Assembly: GCF_038405225.1 (NCBI RefSeq) | Contig: NZ_CP151657.1 | Location: forward strand, 434,001-498,000 | Origin: Arthrobacter citreus | GTDB taxonomy: Bacteria > Actinomycetota > Actinomycetes > Actinomycetales > Micrococcaceae | Direction: 5' to 3' | Length of the DNA: 64,000 nucleotides | In this document: positions 1-7,645 of the stretch, piece after piece | Numbering within the stretch: the stretch's first letter is position 1 | How the letters are laid out: the number at the start of each line of letters is the position of its first letter | Translations under genes and position numbers: made by a program | The notes under the pieces: generated by a model | What the model was told of the DNA's origin: nothing | Databases searched by the model: none | The model's input: only the letters and a program-made list of their open reading frames with translations

Positions 1-1496
1 GACCCGATGAAGGTGTCGATGTCCTGGTGGCGGCCATTGCGGCTGCTCCCCAGACAACAGTCCGGGAGGACACCGAGGAAGCGCTGCATCCAACCCCGCA
101 GCCGCGCCGGGGCGCAGTGGAAACGGCGCTCGGATACGAGGTGGATGTGGCTGCCCGGGCAGCCACTGCGGGAGTCACCGGCAAAGCCGGCGAGACACTG
201 CTGGTGGGGCCGCCCTCCGCGAAGGAGGGCAGCTTGCCGGCGAAACTGATTTTCCTCGGTGTCGGCGATGAGTCGGTGCAGAGCATGCGCCGCGCCGGTG
301 CCGCCCTGGCCCGGGCAACCCGGGGCGCGCAGTTGATCCGCGCCGCGGTGGTCGACGGACTGGACCCTGCCGCTCAGCAGGCCTTTGTGGAGGGCTTCCT
401 CCTGGGCGGATACACGGCACCCCGCCGCGGAAAGACTCCGGCCGGCCCGCCGATGGCCCGGAAAATGGAAGTAACCGGGCTGGACCCGGAAGCCCTGAAC
501 ATCGCCGAAATCACTGCCCGTGCCGTGTGGCTGGCGAGGGACCTGACCAATCTGCCGCCCGACGTCGCAACCCCCGAGTGGATGGCCGGGCAAAGCCGTG
601 CCGTAGCCGCCCGTGCTGGCCTGGAAGTATCTGTGCTGGACGAGGCTGAACTGCTGCGGCGCGGATTTGGCGGGATGCTTGCCGTCGGTTCCGGATCCGC
701 CCATCCGCCCCGCCTGGTGCAGGTTTCCTACCAGCCGGAGTCCGGGGACGGTGAACACGTGGTGCTGACCGGGAAGGGCATCACCTTCGACTCAGGGGGA
801 ATTTCCCTCAAGCCCCGCGACGCCATGATGGCCATGAAAATGGACATGGCCGGGGCCGCCGTCGTGCTGGCCGCAGTTGAGGCTGCGGCGGAACTGAAGC
901 TTCCATACCGTGTGACAGCCGTGCTCGCGCTGGCCGAGAACGCCATCGGCGGGTCCGCGTACCGTCCCGGAGACGTGGTGGACACGTACAACGGAACAAC
1001 CGTTGAGATCGGCAACACGGATGCCGAGGGCCGGATGGTCCTGGCCGACGCCCTGGCGTATGCGGCGGCTGAACTGGCACCGGATGTGCTGCTGGATGTG
1101 GCCACCCTGACCGGAGCGGCCGCTCTGGGCCTGGGCCAGCAGTACGGAGCGTTGTTTGCCAACTCAGCGCAGCTGCTGGCAGGGATGGAAAAGGCGGGAC
1201 GCACTTCCGGTGACCGGGTCTGGCAGCTGCCGCTGGTTCACGAGTATGAGTACGCCCTCGAATCGGTAACAGCAGACCTGGCACATGTGGCGCCTCCGGC
1301 CCTGAAGTTCGGTGCCGGTGCCATCGTGGCAGCGCTGTTCCTGGAGAAGTTTGTCGACGGAGTGCCCTGGGCGCACATCGACATTGCCGGACCCATGCGC
1401 GCCGGATCGGATTCCCACGAGGTTTCCAAGGGCGCCACCGGATTTGGAACCCGGCTGCTGATTTCCTATCTCAGGGATGCGGCGAAGGGGAGCTGA
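1..1496 (+). CDS. pepA: Leucyl aminopeptidase (M17), 5' end cut by the window edge
   Basis: Cytosolic two-metal peptidase that removes N-terminal residues, especially leucine, in peptide turnover. The frame is already open at base 3 and runs to a TGA at 1494-1496, so the real start lies outside the window; about 497 residues are visible, against a family length near 500. The core is intact: TGKGITFDSGG at residues 256-266 of the visible frame supplies the metal and catalytic Lys/Asp residues, and NTDAEGRMVLADAL at 338-351 is the M17 signature with its Asp and Glu ligands and active-site Arg. The N-terminal domain is divergent, as is usual in the family. It converges on the methyltransferase gene with only 7 bases between stop codons and no terminator hairpin. 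Confidence 0.93.
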   Translation, partial: PDEGVDVLVAAIAAAPQTTVREDTEEALHPTPQPRRGAVETALGYEVDVAARAATAGVTGKAGETLLVGPPSAKEGSLPAKLIFLGVGDESVQSMRRAGAALARATRGAQLIRAAVVDGLDPAAQQAFVEGFLLGGYTAPRRGKTPAGPPMARKMEVTGLDPEALNIAEITARAVWLARDLTNLPPDVATPEWMAGQSRAVAARAGLEVSVLDEAELLRRGFGGMLAVGSGSAHPPRLVQVSYQPESGDGEHVVLTGKGITFDSGGISLKPRDAMMAMKMDMAGAAVVLAAVEAAAELKLPYRVTAVLALAENAIGGSAYRPGDVVDTYNGTTVEIGNTDAEGRMVLADALAYAAAELAPDVLLDVATLTGAAALGLGQQYGALFANSAQLLAGMEKAGRTSGDRVWQLPLVHEYEYALESVTADLAHVAPPALKFGAGAIVAALFLEKFVDGVPWAHIDIAGPMRAGSDSHEVSKGATGFGTRLLISYLRDAAKGS

Positions 1497-1503
1497 AACG
1501 GTC

Positions 1504-2142
1504 CTAGCTGCCGGTCTTTACGGCCAGCAGCAGGCCGTCCCCGGTGGGAAGGAGGGATGAAACGAGCGCCTCGTTCTCCCGGATGGCCTTGCCTACCTTG
1601 CGCATAATGTTGGTGGTTGCTTCCCGCACGGCGGGATCTGACACCTTGCCGTGGTCCAGCGCGTCGTTGACCACCAGCAGTCCGCCGCGCTTGAGGAGGC
1701 GGACCGCCTGCGTCACGTAGAGCGGAAACGACGGCTTATCCGCGTCGATGAACACCATGTCATACGCTCCGTCGGTGAGCCGGGGGAGGACCTCGGCCGC
1801 ACGCCCGGAAATGGTCCGTGTCCGGTTCCCCGGCACGCCGGCTTCCCGGTATGCCTCGCGTGCAGCCCGCAGATGGTCCACGTCCGAGTCGATGGTGGTC
1901 AGCACCGACTGCGGTCCGAGTCCACGGAGCAGGCAGACGCCGGAAACACCGGCTCCGGTGCCCACCTCCACCACGGTCTGCGCCTTGGAAGCGGCGGCGA
2001 GCACGGTCAGGGCGGCTCCCACGCCGGTGGAAACCGGAGAAACACCGAGCTCATAGGAGCGCTCCCGCGCACGCAGCAGAACTTCGTCCTCGAAGGGCAG
2101 CCCCTCCGTGTAGGACCAGCTGGTCTGCTTGTCGGCGCTCAT
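1504..2142 (-). CDS. O-methyltransferase, class I SAM-dependent (YrrM/COMT-like)
   Basis: SAM-dependent methyltransferase of the catechol O-methyltransferase-like family; the substrate is unknown. The SAM-binding motif I is VVEVGTGAGVSG, followed by an acidic ribose-binding position (TTIDSD) and the metal-site stretch FIDADKPSFPLYV. About 212 residues, normal for the family. An ATG also exists at 2157, but it lies inside a well-formed -10 box (TAATGA, with TTGACT 17 bases upstream), so I chose the ATG at 2142. The gene is divergent from sigE, an arrangement also known for Rv1220c and sigE in M. tuberculosis, which hints at a conserved link with envelope stress. Function beyond methyl transfer is not known. 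Confidence 0.88.
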   Translation of the reverse strand: MSADKQTSWSYTEGLPFEDEVLLRARERSYELGVSPVSTGVGAALTVLAAASKAQTVVEVGTGAGVSGVCLLRGLGPQSVLTTIDSDVDHLRAAREAYREAGVPGNRTRTISGRAAEVLPRLTDGAYDMVFIDADKPSFPLYVTQAVRLLKRGGLLVVNDALDHGKVSDPAVREATTNIMRKVGKAIRENEALVSSLLPTGDGLLLAVKTGS

Positions 2143-2153
2143 CGGTGTCACTT

Positions 2154-2182
2154 TCATTAAGAGGGGAAGGGTGCTCAGTCAA
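2154..2182 (-). promoter_or_regulatory. Sigma-70-type promoter of the O-methyltransferase gene
   Basis: On the minus strand TTGACT (2177-2182) and TAATGA (2154-2159) are separated by exactly 17 bases. Transcription would start only a few bases before the ATG at 2142, giving a very short leader. The -10 box overlaps the alternative ATG at 2157 and so argues against that start. Confidence 0.55.
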
Positions 2183-2319
2183 GCTTAGGGCCCGGCGGCT
2201 GTCCGCCCGCATTTCCCGTGGGGCGTGCCGCCGCAACGGGGGCGGGAACTGCCCTTGTGCACCCGCCTTACGCGTGCTAACAGAGAATTCCCAGATTGAT
2301 GCGTCAACATAATTATGCA

Positions 2320-2346
2320 GGAAACAGCACCGGGGATTGGTTCGTC
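2320..2346 (+). promoter_or_regulatory. Candidate ECF (SigE-type) promoter upstream of sigE
   Basis: GGAAAC (2320-2325) is followed after 17 bases by CGTC (2343-2346). This fits the AAC-N16/17-CGTC pattern described for actinobacterial SigE-type ECF promoters and lies about 40 bases before the sigE start. It would make sigE autoregulated. The call rests on motif match only. Confidence 0.4.
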
Positions 2347-2387
2347 CTCCCGGCGGATCACAGCGGCCAGGGGAAGGAGGGAAGACC

Positions 2388-2999
2388 ATGACGACGACAC
2401 CTTCAGTGGCAGACGCCGGATCGGCTGAATCCGAGTGGGTGAGGCCCACCTGGGAAGAGGTGGTGACGGCGCACTCAGCGAAAGTTTACCGCCTGGCGTA
2501 CCGGCTCACGGGAAACCGGCACGACGCCGAAGATCTCACCCAGGAAGTTTTTGTCCGCGTCTTCCGGTCCCTGGAGAACTTCCAGCCCGGCACCCTGGAC
2601 GGCTGGCTGCACCGCATCACCACGAATCTGTTCCTTGACCAGGCGCGCCGCAAGAGCCGCATCCGTTTTGACGGCATGAGCGAAGAAGCGGAGAGCCGCC
2701 TGCCCAGCAACGGCCCCGGGCCGGAACGCAGCTTCGAATTCAACAATCTTGACGTAGACATCACCCGGGCCCTGGATGAACTTCCGCCGGATTTCCGCGC
2801 TGCGGTTGTCCTGTGCGACCTTGAGGGGCTTTCCTACGATGAAGTGGCCCGCGCCCTGGGCGTCAAACTCGGCACCGTACGGTCCCGGATCCACCGGGGC
2901 CGCACCATGCTGAAAGAGAAACTGGCGCACCGTGACCCGCAGCTGCGGCGCGGACCCGGGTCCCGGCTGGCCCTCCCACGCGTGGCGGGCGCCAGCTGA
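2388..2999 (+). CDS. sigE: ECF RNA polymerase sigma factor SigE
   Basis: Extracytoplasmic-function sigma factor that redirects RNA polymerase to envelope-stress genes. Of its 203 residues, region 2 spans about 20-100 (with [19 protein letters not shown], the core-binding and -10-recognition part) and region 4 about 125-180, with a helix-turn-helix ending in [19 protein letters not shown] chose the ATG at 2388 because GGAAGGAGGGA lies just upstream; an in-frame GTG at 2337 overlaps the promoter region. The stop is 4 bases before the start of the zinc-finger anti-sigma gene, so the two are co-transcribed. The order methyltransferase (divergent)-sigE-anti-sigma-tatB matches the mycobacterial sigE locus, which supports the name SigE over other ECF sigma factors. 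Confidence 0.9.
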   Translation: MTTTPSVADAGSAESEWVRPTWEEVVTAHSAKVYRLAYRLTGNRHDAEDLTQEVFVRVFRSLENFQPGTLDGWLHRITTNLFLDQARRKSRIRFDGMSEEAESRLPSNGPGPERSFEFNNLDVDITRALDELPPDFRAAVVLCDLEGLSYDEVARALGVKLGTVRSRIHRGRTMLKEKLAHRDPQLRRGPGSRLALPRVAGAS

Positions 3000-3003
3000 T
3001 CCC

Positions 3004-3939
3004 ATGCGACATCCCAAACGCCTCCTGCGGGAGTTCCTGGACAATGAAACCAGCCCCTCCCGGGCCGCTGCGGTCCAGGCCCACCTGGCGCGCTGCAGCA
3101 CCTGCCGCGCGGAAGCCGCCCGGCAGCGGCGCTCCCAGAGCCGCCTGCGGTCAGCGGAAATCCCCAGGCCCGGCCCGGAACTGCGGGAGCACTTTGAACA
3201 GACGGCACACCGGGGAACCGAAACGGTGCACGGTTACGCCGACGCGCCCGCCCGCACCGGCAGGCGCCGGCACCGCGGCGCCGTCTTCGCTGCAGGGGCG
3301 GCAGCCGCCGTCGGCCTGGTCCTTTCCACCGCATACCTGCTGGGAGGGTGGTCCACAGACGCGGCGCTGACCGGATCGGCGCCGGGAATGGCGGCTGGCT
3401 GGAGCGAGGTGACCGGCGGTGACGCCCACGAACTCACGGGCGAACAGATCGACGCCCTGAGGACCCACGGCTGGGCCTGCCCGGAACTCCAGGCGGTGGG
3501 AATGTCCCTGGTAGCCGCGCATTCCGTCCAGGTGGACGGGCAGCCGGCGGTGCTGATGACGCTGGAGGGCAACGGCGGCTCGGTAACGGTCTACGAGATC
3601 CGTCCGGACGGCGGGACCCGGGAACCGGCAGTGGACGGCTTCAGCGGACATCCTGTCACCGATGAAGGATTTGTCCTGCGGGACGAGAAGCGGGGCCTGG
3701 GCCGGCCGGAGGTATGGGTCCACCCGCAGCGCCCGCAGCAAGCGGTGGTCGCATCACCGCGGGTGACGTACTCCATCAATGCGGCACCGGACGGCCAGGT
3801 GCTGGAAGACGCCGTCAGCGAGATCTCGCTGACCGAATCATCCCGCCTGGTCCGGCACATACCCGACACTGCGCAGGGGCTTTGGGACCGCATCCAGCGG
3901 GGACTCTCAGTCATGAGTGGAACAGGAACGCACCCTTGA
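3004..3939 (+). CDS. rseA: Anti-sigma factor with zinc-finger (ZAS) domain and one membrane span
   Basis: Predicted to hold SigE inactive until envelope stress. The 311-residue protein begins with a ZAS-type domain, whose signature HLARCSTC (H-x3-C-x2-C) lies around residues 30-37. A single hydrophobic span follows near residues 95-118, so the rest (about 190 residues) is extracytoplasmic. That outer part has no domain I recognise and is the likely stress-sensing part. The start at 3004 is 4 bases after the sigE stop; longer in-frame versions would run back through sigE. M. tuberculosis RseA (Rv1222) occupies the same position. No protease gene follows, unlike the mycobacterial locus. Confidence 0.82.
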   Translation: MRHPKRLLREFLDNETSPSRAAAVQAHLARCSTCRAEAARQRRSQSRLRSAEIPRPGPELREHFEQTAHRGTETVHGYADAPARTGRRRHRGAVFAAGAAAAVGLVLSTAYLLGGWSTDAALTGSAPGMAAGWSEVTGGDAHELTGEQIDALRTHGWACPELQAVGMSLVAAHSVQVDGQPAVLMTLEGNGGSVTVYEIRPDGGTREPAVDGFSGHPVTDEGFVLRDEKRGLGRPEVWVHPQRPQQAVVASPRVTYSINAAPDGQVLEDAVSEISLTESSRLVRHIPDTAQGLWDRIQRGLSVMSGTGTHP

Positions 3940-4000
3940 GCCCGACGCAGCGGCGTGGGCTCTCCCGCCCGGCGAGTGGCCTGCAGGGCCGGCGGAAAGG

Positions 4001-4006
4001 TAGTCT
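4001..4006 (+). promoter_or_regulatory. Leaderless -10 box of tatB (TAGTCT-N6-GTG)
   Basis: TAGTCT ends six bases before the GTG at 4013, the spacing expected when transcription starts at the start codon. No Shine-Dalgarno sequence is present. I see no convincing -35. It would give tatB its own promoter in addition to read-through from sigE. Confidence 0.45.
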
Positions 4007-4012
4007 TCACAG

Positions 4013-4438
4013 GTGATCGGAATCAACGGCTATGAGCTGCTCGTCCTGGCGATCCTCGCTGTGGTGGTGCTGGGGCCTGAACGCCTGCCTGAGTACGCCT
4101 CTCAGCTGGCCAGGCTGATCCGTGAACTGCGGCGCATGGCCACCGGAGCCCGGGACCAGCTTCGTGAAGAGGTGGGTCCGGAAATCGACGAAGTGGACTG
4201 GCGCAAGCTTGATCCGCGGCAATACGATCCCCGCCGGATTATTAAAGAAGCCCTGCTTGATGACTTCGAGGACGCCGTAAAGCCGGTCAGCGCACGCCCC
4301 GCACCGGCGGCGCCGCGCGGAAGCACCCGCGCTCCGGGAGCCGAAACGGCTGCCGCGCCCACGTCTCCGCCTGCCGTCAAGCCGCTGATGCGGCTCCAGA
4401 CCGGAGACAAGGCCCCCTTCGATTCCGAAGCCACCTAA
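4013..4438 (+). CDS. tatB: Sec-independent translocase protein TatB
   Basis: Membrane-anchored subunit of the twin-arginine translocase, which with TatC binds Tat signal peptides of folded substrates. The 141-residue protein has the canonical layout: a short N-terminus, one membrane span (about residues 6-22, LLVLAILAVVVLGPERLPEY, with the conserved Gly-Pro and the acidic residue after it), an amphipathic helix to about residue 50, and a Pro/Ala-rich cytoplasmic tail. The length fits TatB better than TatA. The GTG start gives the span its usual position at the extreme N-terminus. The gene lies 73 bases after the anti-sigma gene and converges on mrp. Confidence 0.88.
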   Translation: MIGINGYELLVLAILAVVVLGPERLPEYASQLARLIRELRRMATGARDQLREEVGPEIDEVDWRKLDPRQYDPRRIIKEALLDDFEDAVKPVSARPAPAAPRGSTRAPGAETAAAPTSPPAVKPLMRLQTGDKAPFDSEAT

Positions 4439-4467
4439 GAGCTCCGGCTACGCGGCCACCCCGCGGG

Positions 4468-5610
4468 TCAGCGCGGCGTCACGTCGAGCTTGAGTCCGGA
4501 CAGCCCGCGTGGACGCCGCGCGAGGGCTGCGGCTATGCGGCGGAGTTCCGCTCCCGCCGATCCCTCCACGGATGCGGATTCCGACAGCACCACCGGCGCT
4601 CCGGCATCCCCGCCCGTCCGCAGGTCGACATCCAGCGGGATGCTGCCCAGCAGCTCAATGTTCTTGCCGAGGGTTTCGCTGAGGCGTTTGGCAACGATGC
4701 TGCCGCCGCCGGAACCGAACAGCTCCATCCGCTCCCCGGTGGGCAGCTGCAGCCAGGACATGTTCTCGATGACTCCGGCCACGCTTTGCCCGGTCTGAGA
4801 GGCGACGGAACCGGCACGTTCAGCAACATCGGCGGCTGCCGCCTGGGGCGTGGTGACCACCAGGATCTCCGACTGCGGCAGGAGCTGCGCTACGGATATA
4901 GCGATATCACCGGTTCCCGGCGGGAGGTCAAGGAACAAGACATCAAGATCGCCAAAGTAGACGTCCGTCAGGAACTGCTCCAGGGCCCGGTGCAGCATTG
5001 GACCGCGCCACGCGACCGGGGCATTGCCGGCCACGAACATGCCAATGGAAATGGTCTTGATGCCGTAGGCCACCGGAGGAAGGATCATTTCATCCACCCG
5101 CGTGGGCGGCATGGTGATGCCCAGCAGCCCGGGAATGGAGAATCCGTGCACATCGGCGTCCACGATTCCCACGCGCAGTCCGGAAGCGGCCATGGCGGCC
5201 GCGAGGTTCACCGTGACGCTGGACTTGCCCACCCCGCCCTTGCCGCTGGCCACGGCGTAAACGCGGGTCAGCGATCCGGGGCGGTTGAAGGGAATATCCT
5301 TGGCGCCGCCGGGTCCGCGCAGTTTTTCCTTGAGCGCCGTGCGCTGTTCGGCGCTCATGACGCCCAGGTTCACCCGGACAGCGGTGACTCCGTCAACGGC
5401 GGCGAGTGCGCGCTCGACGTCGGCGGTGATGGTTTCATGAAGCGGGCATCCGGCGATGGTCAGGAGAATGCCCACGGAGGCGACGCCGTCGTCGTCCACT
5501 GATACTCCCGTGACCATTCCCAGCTCCGTGATCGGGCGGCGGAGCTCGGGGTCCATGACGGCGTCCAGGGCTGCCAGGGCATGGTCCGCAGTGTGCTGTG
5601 CTGTCGCCAC
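4468..5610 (-). CDS. mrp: Mrp/NBP35-family P-loop ATPase (Fe-S cluster carrier)
   Basis: P-loop ATPase of the ApbC/Mrp family, which binds and delivers iron-sulfur clusters. Residues 8-90 form a MIP18/DUF59 domain with its conserved Cys (IAGCPLHET). The deviant Walker A is SGKGGVGKSS at about 122-131, followed by DADVHGFSIPGLLG and a Walker B in LFLDLPPGTGD. The C-terminal CPxC pair that holds the cluster in enterobacterial Mrp is absent: the VIENMSW segment continues without cysteines. To my knowledge mycobacterial Mrp (Rv1229c) lacks it too. The GTG at 5610 is preceded by GGAGGGAAGG inside the end of the DUF1003 gene, and only 3 bases separate the two genes, so it is the last gene of the three-gene minus-strand operon. 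Confidence 0.9.
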   Translation of the reverse strand: MATAQHTADHALAALDAVMDPELRRPITELGMVTGVSVDDDGVASVGILLTIAGCPLHETITADVERALAAVDGVTAVRVNLGVMSAEQRTALKEKLRGPGGAKDIPFNRPGSLTRVYAVASGKGGVGKSSVTVNLAAAMAASGLRVGIVDADVHGFSIPGLLGITMPPTRVDEMILPPVAYGIKTISIGMFVAGNAPVAWRGPMLHRALEQFLTDVYFGDLDVLFLDLPPGTGDIAISVAQLLPQSEILVVTTPQAAAADVAERAGSVASQTGQSVAGVIENMSWLQLPTGERMELFGSGGGSIVAKRLSETLGKNIELLGSIPLDVDLRTGGDAGAPVVLSESASVEGSAGAELRRIAAALARRPRGLSGLKLDVTPR

Positions 5611-5613
5611 GCC

Positions 5614-6219
5614 TTAGCCTTCCCTCCCGCCCGGATTGAGTTTGGGCATGCTGTCGGTGCTGCCGGACTCGTTGTGCCGTCGGCGCACGGGCCGCCGCTG
5701 CCCCTGGCCGTCCTCGGCGCCGTCGTTGGCTTCCAGCAGTTCCTCGAGCAGGCTGCGGAGTTCGGAGCGCACGTAGTCGCGGGTGGCAACTTCACGCAGG
5801 GCTATCCGCAGTTCGGCGATTTCGCGGGTGAGGTATTCGGTGTCCATCAGGTTGCGTTCGGCCCGTTCGCGGTCCTGGCGGACCGAAACCCGGTCCCGGT
5901 CATCCTGGCGGTTCTGGGCCAGCAGCAGCAGCGGAGCCGCGTAAGAGGCCTGCAGGGACAGCATCAGGGTCAGCAGTGTGAAGCCCAGCGCCACGTTGTC
6001 GAAGCGCAGCGGTTCGGGTCCCCAGGTGTTCCAAATCAGCCAGACGGCACAGAAAATCGTCATGTAGACAAGGAACGTGGGAGTGCCCATGAAGCGGGCA
6101 AAGTTTTCCGTGGCGTGGCCGAAGGCGTCCGGGTTAGGGGACAGCCGCGGCAGCCAGCGGGTGCGGGCGGTCCTGGGGGTGTCCAGGCCACTCGTTTGGG
6201 ACTTCACTCTTTCAGCCAT
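5614..6219 (-). CDS. DUF1003 family membrane protein
   Basis: Uncharacterised integral membrane protein of about 201 residues. Two hydrophobic spans are visible, one around FLVYMTIFCAVWLIWN (residues 47-65) and one around LGFTLLTLMLSLQASYAAP (80-100). A charged, probably coiled-coil C-terminal half follows, rich in Arg and Glu (QNRQDDRDRVSVRQDRERAE). The start at 6219 overlaps the upstream PRC/MgtE-N/CBS gene by 8 bases, so translation is probably coupled. Neighbours suggest a link to divalent-cation sensing or envelope stress, but that is inference. Longer in-frame starts would run deeper into the upstream gene. Confidence 0.82.
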   Translation of the reverse strand: MAERVKSQTSGLDTPRTARTRWLPRLSPNPDAFGHATENFARFMGTPTFLVYMTIFCAVWLIWNTWGPEPLRFDNVALGFTLLTLMLSLQASYAAPLLLLAQNRQDDRDRVSVRQDRERAERNLMDTEYLTREIAELRIALREVATRDYVRSELRSLLEELLEANDGAEDGQGQRRPVRRRHNESGSTDSMPKLNPGGREG

Positions 6220-7495
6220 GTGTCCTTCCCTGCGTTGCGGTGGGGGCGTCATCCGAGGCGCGCCAGTCATCGGGGAGCAGATGGTCCAGGACGTCATCCA
6301 CTGTCACCGCCCCCACGAGGCGGCCGCCGTCATTGACCACCGGCAGCGAATTGAGGTTGTAGGTGGCGAGCATCCGGGACACTTCGCTGATGCTCGCGTA
6401 GTCCCGGACCGGCTCCAAATCCGTATCAAGGATATTCCCCAGCGCCTCCGGGGGAGCGGACCGCAGCAGCTGCTGGATATGCACGACGCCGAGGTACCGC
6501 CCCGTGGGTGTCTCCAGCGGCGGGCGGCACACGTAGATCGAGGAAGCCAGGGCCGGGGTCAGCTCCTCCCGGCGCACATGCGCCAGGGCTTCCGCCACCG
6601 TCGCCTCGGGCGGCAGGATCACCGGCACGGGAGTCATCAGCGAACCGGCGGTATCCTCCTCGTACTGCATCAGGCGCCGCACATCGCGGGCATCCTCGGG
6701 CTCCATGAGCTGCAGCAGCTCTTCCTTTTGCTCCTCGGGAAGCTCATTCAGGAGGTCCGCGGCGTCGTCGGGATCCATTTCCTCGAGCACATCCGCGGCG
6801 CGCTCCACATCGAGTGACTGCAGAATCTGAACCTGGTCATCGTCGGGGAGTTCCTGCAGCACATCGGCCAGGCGCTCGTCCTGCAGCTCGCTCGCCACCT
6901 CGATGCGGCGCTTGCCGCTCATCTCATGCAGGGCCTCGGCGAAGTCGGCGGCCTTCAGGTCATCGTTCTGCGCCACGAACTGCGTGGCCGCCTGCGGTCC
7001 GCTGATGTCCCAGTGGAAGATATCCGCCCAGTCGATGATGATGGGTTCCCCGCGCCGGCGCAGGGACCGCAGCCGGGAGGGGGAACCGCCGCGGCGGACA
7101 AACAGGTTGGAAACGTGCCAGTCACCGGCGCGGTTTTGTTCAATGGCAATGTCTTCAATGGTTGCCTCTCCGCTGCCGTCGCGGAGCAGCACCTTGCGGT
7201 CGAAGAGTTCGGCCACCACCAGCATCTCGGCGCCGCGCTGTTCGAAACGGCGCAGATTGACCAGTCCGGTGCAAATGATCTGTCCCGGATCCATGGACGT
7301 AATGCGGGTAATCGGCACAAAAACCCGTTTCTTTCCCGGTACTTCCACCACGATGCCCACGGCCTGCGGCGGACGGCCCGGGCCGCGGTCCAGCACGACG
7401 GCGTCACGCAGCCGGCCCAGACGGTCGCCCAGCGGGTCAAAGACATCGAGGCCGAGCAGGCGTGCAATAAAGACACGGGTAGGATTTTTGCTCAC
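6212..7495 (-). CDS. PRC-barrel / MgtE-N / CBS-pair protein without transporter domain
   Basis: A 427-residue soluble protein. Residues about 7-90 form a PRC-barrel-like fold (LGLDVFDPLGDRLGRLRDAV), with a second barrel-like stretch to about 150. Residues about 165-275 are an MgtE intracellular N domain with its helical Asp/Glu-rich repeats (ADVLQELPDDDQVQILQSL, LEEMDPDDAADLLNELP), and about 280-410 a CBS pair. In MgtE channels the same N-CBS module senses magnesium and gates the pore; here the pore is missing altogether. M. tuberculosis Rv1232c is, as far as I recall, similar. It starts with a GTG six bases after TAGCCT and heads the operon with the DUF1003 protein and Mrp. Annotation as a magnesium transporter would be misleading. 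Confidence 0.82.
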   Translation of the reverse strand: MSKNPTRVFIARLLGLDVFDPLGDRLGRLRDAVVLDRGPGRPPQAVGIVVEVPGKKRVFVPITRITSMDPGQIICTGLVNLRRFEQRGAEMLVVAELFDRKVLLRDGSGEATIEDIAIEQNRAGDWHVSNLFVRRGGSPSRLRSLRRRGEPIIIDWADIFHWDISGPQAATQFVAQNDDLKAADFAEALHEMSGKRRIEVASELQDERLADVLQELPDDDQVQILQSLDVERAADVLEEMDPDDAADLLNELPEEQKEELLQLMEPEDARDVRRLMQYEEDTAGSLMTPVPVILPPEATVAEALAHVRREELTPALASSIYVCRPPLETPTGRYLGVVHIQQLLRSAPPEALGNILDTDLEPVRDYASISEVSRMLATYNLNSLPVVNDGGRLVGAVTVDDVLDHLLPDDWRASDDAPTATQGRTHG

Positions 7496-7501
7496 ATTCT
7501 T

Positions 7502-7507
7502 AGGCTA
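7502..7507 (-). promoter_or_regulatory. Leaderless -10 box of the PRC/MgtE-N/CBS operon (TAGCCT-N6-GTG)
   Basis: On the minus strand TAGCCT is followed by AAGAAT and then the GTG at 7493-7495. There is no Shine-Dalgarno sequence. The spacing fits transcription starting at the start codon. Confidence 0.45.
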
Positions 7508-7645
7508 CGTGGTGCCCGGCGCTTCCGCCGTATTTGGGTCCGGCAGCAGGCGCGGGATGCCCCGGCGGGGAAACAGCGGCGGGATGGCCGTTCACTTCAA
7601 GCGATACAGCCACCGCCGGGGCGGTAAGTGGGACAGAATGGAAGG

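Noticed and set aside
2337-2387. Longer sigE starting at GTG 2337
   Set aside because: The extra residues overlap the predicted promoter and the ATG at 2388 has a strong ribosome site.
6212-7495. Annotation as a magnesium transporter
   Set aside because: The protein has the MgtE N and CBS domains but no membrane span, so it cannot be a transporter by itself.
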